A DNA stretch of 9,999 bases from RGEC01 sp044371405. Its GTDB lineage: Bacteria; Bacteroidota; Bacteroidia; NS11-12g; UBA955. Below the pieces are notes generated by a model. The model did not search any database, was not told the origin of the DNA, and was given only the letters and a program-made list of their open reading frames with translations. Positions 6,866 to 9,999 of this stretch are shown in pieces (positions within the stretch are counted from its first letter, which is position 1; every line of letters begins with the position of its first letter). Location: positions 1-9,999 of the forward strand of contig JBILTS010000083.1 in the NCBI GenBank assembly GCA_044371405.1. The letters are read 5' to 3'. A program made the translations under genes and the position numbers.

Positions 6866-7461
6866 GCTACAAATCCACGACCAAAACATCTGCCCGAAAG
6901 GCACAGATAATGGACGTTTCGCTGGAAATGATGCGTAGTCTTGGATACCAAAGCACATCCATGCGGGACATTGCTTCCGGCATGAAGATGGAAGCGGCCA
7001 GTTTGTACAATCACATTTCCGGCAAGGAAGAAATTCTGTCAGAAACCTGCTTCCGGATGGCGGAAAGATTGCTTACCGGCCTGGCCGATGTGAATGACAT
7101 TTATTTCAACCCCGTTGAAAAACTTTCGCTTGCCGTTAAAAACCACGTTAACATCCTCACCGAAAACACACATGCCGGCTGGGTTTTTGTACACGAATGG
7201 CGGCACCTGAGTGATGAAAACCGCAACCGGTTTGTTGCCATGCGCGATGCCTACGAAAAAGGATTTACCACCATACTTAAACAAGGTGAGGACGAAGGTG
7301 TGTTCCAGGACGTAAATAATAAGTTTGCAGTCCTCACCATTCTGGCCTCTCTGAACTGGGTGGTGGAATGGTACAAACCGCAGGGTGGCATGACACCCGA
7401 ACAAATCGCTGATAAACTGACAGAATTTATTCTCAGCGGACTCAAAAAAGACAACAATTAA
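6856..7461 (+). CDS. TetR-family transcriptional regulator, likely repressor of the paa operon
   Basis: The protein has 201 residues, a typical TetR length. The N-terminal DNA-binding domain spans about 13-61, with the helix-turn-helix STSMRDIASGMKMEAASLYNH then SGKEEIL, the usual TetR end of the domain. The all-helical C-terminal half ends with LNWVVEWYKPQGGMTPEQIA and a final helix, a pattern shared with TetR regulators that sense CoA thioesters (for example KstR2 and PaaR types). An in-frame stop (TAA 6850-6852) just upstream and the absence of an alternative start before residue 19 fix the ATG at 6856, inside the operator. paaA begins 11 bp after its stop, so regulator and catabolic genes form one operon. 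Phenylacetyl-CoA is the likely inducer, inferred from context only. Confidence 0.88.
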   Translation: MLVSYKSTTKTSARKAQIMDVSLEMMRSLGYQSTSMRDIASGMKMEAASLYNHISGKEEILSETCFRMAERLLTGLADVNDIYFNPVEKLSLAVKNHVNILTENTHAGWVFVHEWRHLSDENRNRFVAMRDAYEKGFTTILKQGEDEGVFQDVNNKFAVLTILASLNWVVEWYKPQGGMTPEQIADKLTEFILSGLKKDNN

Positions 7462-7472
7462 TACAATATACC

Positions 7473-8462
7473 ATGTACGGAAACGCTTACGTAGAAAACA
7501 CCGCAAACACCAACAGTCTCACTGCAGGTGAAGATCCGGTAAAACTGGCCGAGTTTGAAGCCCGCATTGCTGCCGGCGAAAAAATCGAACCCCAGGACTG
7601 GATGCCCAAGGAATACAGAAGGCAGCTGATTCGCATGATTGAACAACATGCCCATTCCGAGATTATTGGTTCCTTACCTGAAGGCACATGGATTACCCGA
7701 GCACCCGGTTTCCGCAGAAAGCTGGCATTGATGGCCAAGGTTCAGGATGAAGTGGGGCACGCACAGTTGCTTTACTCTGCTTGCGAAACACTGGGTAAAA
7801 GCCGTGAAGACATGATCAATGATCTCATCAATGGGAAGAGCAAATACAGCAATATTTTTAATTATCCTGCCGAAACCTGGGCAGACAGTGCTGTTATTGC
7901 ATGGCTTGTGGATGCAGGTGCCATTATCAACCAGCTCACCAACAGCAAAGGCAGCTACGGCCCATACTGCAGGGCTCTTGAACGGATATGTGCAGAAGAA
8001 TCCTTCCACCTGAAATATGGCCACGATAATGTGGTATTTCTGGCCACCGGCACGCCAAAACAGCGTCAGATGGTTCAAGAAGCCATGAATCGTTGGTGGC
8101 CCCCGCTGATGCACTTCTTTGGCCCAAGCGACAAGATTTCTCAGCACACCGAAACCCTGATGAAATGGAAGGTTAAAATGGCCAGCAACGACGATATGCG
8201 CCAGCAGTTTCTGGACATGTACGTTCCCAAAATATGGGACCTGGGCCTTACTGTTCCCGATACAAACCTGAAAAAGAACGAAGGAACGGGCAAATGGGAA
8301 TACACCGAACCCGATTGGGAAGAGTTCAAGCGCGTAATCAACGGCGACGGGCCTTGCAACAAAGAACGTCTTGCTGTAAGGCGCATGGCTGAAGAAAAAG
8401 GCCGCTGGGTGCGCAATGCAATTTTGAAGAAAGACGCCCGCTATGTAGCGCCCCTCGCATAA
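7473..8462 (+). CDS. paaA: 1,2-phenylacetyl-CoA epoxidase, catalytic subunit PaaA
   Basis: The protein has 329 residues, slightly longer than E. coli PaaA (309) because of an N-terminal extension of about 20 residues. It closely follows PaaA: IEPQDWMPKEYRR, QHAHSEI, LPEGTWITRAP, AKVQDEVGHAQ, IFNYPAETWAD, GPYCRALERICAEESFH, GPSDKIS, VINGDGPCNKERL. Carboxylate-bridged diiron ligands are present at Glu63, the ExxH at Glu93-His96 and the ExxH at Glu176-His179. PaaA oxygenates the ring of phenylacetyl-CoA to the 1,2-epoxide in the cytoplasm, working with PaaB, PaaC and the reductase PaaE (PaaD assists in assembly). It lies 11 bp after tetR. Unusually, the next gene is not paaB but a secreted protein. 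The enzyme looks intact. Confidence 0.97.
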   Translation: MYGNAYVENTANTNSLTAGEDPVKLAEFEARIAAGEKIEPQDWMPKEYRRQLIRMIEQHAHSEIIGSLPEGTWITRAPGFRRKLALMAKVQDEVGHAQLLYSACETLGKSREDMINDLINGKSKYSNIFNYPAETWADSAVIAWLVDAGAIINQLTNSKGSYGPYCRALERICAEESFHLKYGHDNVVFLATGTPKQRQMVQEAMNRWWPPLMHFFGPSDKISQHTETLMKWKVKMASNDDMRQQFLDMYVPKIWDLGLTVPDTNLKKNEGTGKWEYTEPDWEEFKRVINGDGPCNKERLAVRRMAEEKGRWVRNAILKKDARYVAPLA

Positions 8463-8474
8463 AACCACTTTGCT

Positions 8475-9887
8475 ATGAAATCCCCAATAATTGTAAAGCT
8501 TGGTTTATTGCTTCTGTCTATCTCAGGCGTGGCAGCCAATGCCCAAAGTATCCCCAATCCGTATTTTGAATGGTTTGATGGAAAAACTCGATCCGTTCCT
8601 GTGCGTTGGAGTGCGGAAGGCAACTTCACCAAAGTGGACGGCATTACGCTCTCCAACAGCACAGCCATCGATGAATATTCATCGATATCCGTGCTCAAGT
8701 TTGATGACTCGGGATTACAGGCACCTGCCTTCAAAATAAATGGCACTCCGGATTCACTTAAAGTAACCTTTAAGTCTGCTTTAAACAGTGATACGGCCTT
8801 CATCTATTTTATGGCCATGAAGTCAGGTGACTCCGCTCCTGCTGTATTTCAGGAGTTGATGATTCATGGAAACCACAACCTTAAAACCCAGAGTTTTGCG
8901 TTGGATTACATACATCCCGATGCAGGGGTTGTATGTGATACTGCCTACATCATCATTTACTCGGCTAATCCCGTTAACGGACCACTTAGCAACGGCTCCA
9001 TCAGTATTTCCGGTTTGCAGCTGTTTAATGGCAGTACAGTCCTAAACAACATCCCAAATGGTGATTTTTCCCTCTGGGAAAATTTAGGCGTCACCTATCC
9101 GGGCGACTGGACCACACACCATATGGTTGCTTTCAACAGCGGCCTAAATGGAAATTTTACATCACGCAGCAATGCTGCACATACAGGTTCCAACGCCTTA
9201 TGGCTGAAAGGACTGGTATACACGGCCCCTAACGCCAAAAATGACTCTTTCCCTGCTTTTTGCATCACCACCCGCAGCCGAAACATGATTGATTTATTCA
9301 CACCGGATTTAAATGAACCTTCATTTAGTTACCCAGGGCGTCCTCAGTCTTTTCGTGGCTATGCCAAAACCCAGCTGGTGAAAGGCGATCGGCTGATGGG
9401 ATTTGTTAACCTGTTCAATGCAGACAGCATTGTTGCATCCACCGTGCTTACCATAGACAGTACCAATGGCAAATACAGTCTTTTTGAAAATGACATCAAC
9501 TGGCTACCGGGATATACAGGGAATTGCGATAAAGCCACCATTGCGTTTTATGTTACCGATTCTTCAGGCTTAACAATGGTAAGCCCTGAAAGCCAGGCCT
9601 GGATTGACAATATAGCATTCGGAAATTTTGGAGTTAATACCAAAAGTACAGCAGGCCAATCCAATTTCAGTGTTTATCCCAATCCTGCTAAAGATTACAC
9701 CCGAATCAGCATTTCAGGCAGTGAGCACACTAATCTTTATCTCATGAATATGGATGGCAGAATCATTCGCAGTTTCAGCCCCTTAAATGACGGCAGTATC
9801 ATATCCCTGTCAGGATTGGCTGCCGGCATGTATTTACTGACAACCCCCGAAAAAGGCATCACCAAAAAAATTATCATTAATCCATGA
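8475..9887 (+). CDS. T9SS-sorted surface protein inserted between paaA and paaB
   Basis: The protein has 470 residues. A signal peptide is cleaved after ANA (residue 23). Two similarly built beta-sandwich segments follow, at about 26-185 and 192-385. Each opens with an IPN-x(2)-F-x(2)-W motif and a later Trp (IPNPYFEWF...VRW; IPNGDFSLW...GDW) and ends in a comparable strand (ISGLQLFNG; IDNIAFGNF). They resemble galactose-binding or CBM-like jelly rolls. The T9SS type A tail starts near 398 (FSVYPNPAKDY) and ends GMYLLTTPEKG, KKIIINP. No catalytic motif is recognised. It starts 12 bp after paaA and its TGA overlaps the paaB ATG (9884-9887), so it sits inside the operon and is probably needed for efficient paaB translation. 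Base use matches its neighbours, and there are no mobile-element ends. Its function is unknown; binding a phenylacetate precursor or surface polymer is speculation. Confidence 0.85.
   Translation: MKSPIIVKLGLLLLSISGVAANAQSIPNPYFEWFDGKTRSVPVRWSAEGNFTKVDGITLSNSTAIDEYSSISVLKFDDSGLQAPAFKINGTPDSLKVTFKSALNSDTAFIYFMAMKSGDSAPAVFQELMIHGNHNLKTQSFALDYIHPDAGVVCDTAYIIIYSANPVNGPLSNGSISISGLQLFNGSTVLNNIPNGDFSLWENLGVTYPGDWTTHHMVAFNSGLNGNFTSRSNAAHTGSNALWLKGLVYTAPNAKNDSFPAFCITTRSRNMIDLFTPDLNEPSFSYPGRPQSFRGYAKTQLVKGDRLMGFVNLFNADSIVASTVLTIDSTNGKYSLFENDINWLPGYTGNCDKATIAFYVTDSSGLTMVSPESQAWIDNIAFGNFGVNTKSTAGQSNFSVYPNPAKDYTRISISGSEHTNLYLMNMDGRIIRSFSPLNDGSIISLSGLAAGMYLLTTPEKGITKKIIINP
8667..8686. repeat. Perfect 20-bp palindrome inside the T9SS gene
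   Basis: ATCGATGAATATTCATCGAT equals its own reverse complement over all 20 bases and is flanked by non-symmetric sequence. It lies about 190 bp into the inserted surface-protein gene and encodes part of the first jelly-roll repeat (IDEYSS). A perfect palindrome this long is not expected often in 10 kb. It could be a protein-binding site within the operon or a coincidence of coding sequence; the left half is not related to the TetR operator. Confidence 0.5.
8756..8775 (+). repeat. Short inverted repeat, potential RNA hairpin
   Basis: ACTTAAAG (8756-8763) and CTTTAAGT (8768-8775) are perfect 8-bp complementary arms around a TAAC tetraloop, 69 bp after the end of the perfect palindrome. The stem is AT-rich and weak, with no following U-run, so it is not a terminator. 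Arms of this size may arise by chance in 10 kb. Confidence 0.3.
9310..9327 (+). repeat. Short inverted repeat within the T9SS gene
   Basis: TAAATGAA-CC-TTCATTTA has perfect 8-bp arms with a 2-bp centre, and is the third dyad in the same gene. The geometry (8-2-8) resembles a dimeric repressor half-site pair more than an RNA hairpin, but the sequence differs from the TetR operator and the position deep in a coding region argues for coincidence. Confidence 0.3.
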
Positions 9888-9999
9888 TTATTAAATCATT
9901 AGACCCCCGCATAACCCGCGCCAGCCTGGACGATGAATCAAAAGACGGCATACAGCAACCTATGGACCAATGGCATACGTATGAAGTGTTTCAGCAGAA
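9884..9999 (+). CDS. paaB: 1,2-phenylacetyl-CoA epoxidase subunit PaaB, N-terminal part
   Basis: The frame starts with the ATG inside the ATGA overlap at 9884 and stays open to the window edge (38 full codons). After an N-terminal stretch beginning MIIKSLDPRITR, residues 27-38 read MDQWHTYEVFQQ, matching the conserved W-x-TYEVF-x-Q start of PaaB. PaaB is the small structural subunit that links the PaaAC oxygenase to its reductase. An internal ATG at 9962 would give the E. coli-like start, but the upstream ATG is preferred because of the tight overlap and because the extension continues in frame with a basic, ordered-looking sequence. The rest of the gene, and presumably paaC, paaD and paaE, lie beyond the edge. 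Confidence 0.85.
   Translation, partial: MIIKSLDPRITRASLDDESKDGIQQPMDQWHTYEVFQQ

Noticed and set aside
7674..8468. Long open frame (264 codons) antisense to paaA
   Set aside because: It lies entirely opposite a highly conserved gene, shows no recognisable domain, and is Cys- and Phe-rich in the manner of a shadow frame produced by codon bias.
8463..9887. Mobile-element insertion as the source of the gene between paaA and paaB
   Set aside because: No transposase, terminal inverted repeats or target-site duplication is visible, and the tight 12-bp and ATGA junctions with neighbour-like base use argue against a recent transposon.

Overview
The window looks like a chromosomal segment from an aerobic member of the Bacteroidota (Cytophaga/Flavobacterium/Chitinophaga-like). 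Three proteins end in type IX secretion system (T9SS) sorting domains. Ribosome binding sites are A-rich and lack Shine-Dalgarno sequences. A DUF5777 beta-barrel protein lies beside a YceI protein, and one promoter matches the Bacteroidota TTTG / TAnnTTTG consensus. Base composition is moderate and even throughout. There is no transposase, integrase, tRNA, rRNA or CRISPR array. Every complete gene except the TetR regulator and paaA carries a signal peptide or membrane anchor, so this is mostly an envelope and secretion region that runs into a catabolic operon.

Layout. (1) Positions 1-105 hold the tail of a T9SS cargo gene. (2) Positions 135-2463, minus strand, are a three-gene envelope operon: a membrane protein with a C-terminal OB-fold domain, then a periplasmic YceI protein, then a DUF5777 beta-barrel protein. 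Both junctions are ATGA stop/start overlaps. (3) A 99-bp divergent intergenic region carries a nested inverted repeat. (4) Positions 2563-5279, plus strand, are an exported YtcJ-type amidohydrolase joined by another ATGA overlap to a T9SS-sorted, propeller-like protein. (5) Positions 5318-6754, minus strand, encode a secreted M28 metallopeptidase of the carboxypeptidase Q type with all expected metal ligands. (6) Positions 6814-9999, plus strand, are the start of a phenylacetate-degradation (paa) operon: TetR regulator, paaA, a T9SS-sorted surface protein, then the beginning of paaB.

The most striking feature is in the paa operon. A 470-residue signal-peptide and T9SS-tailed protein with two jelly-roll-like repeats sits between paaA and paaB. 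It starts 12 bp after paaA and its stop codon overlaps the paaB start (ATGA). paaA and paaB encode subunits of one cytoplasmic epoxidase complex, so a co-transcribed surface protein between them is unexpected. The operon appears to be controlled by a TetR repressor whose start codon lies inside a 20-bp near-perfect palindrome directly downstream of a consensus promoter. This suggests a nearly leaderless transcript and autorepression, probably relieved by an aryl-CoA ligand. The inserted gene also contains a perfect 20-bp palindrome and two shorter dyads.
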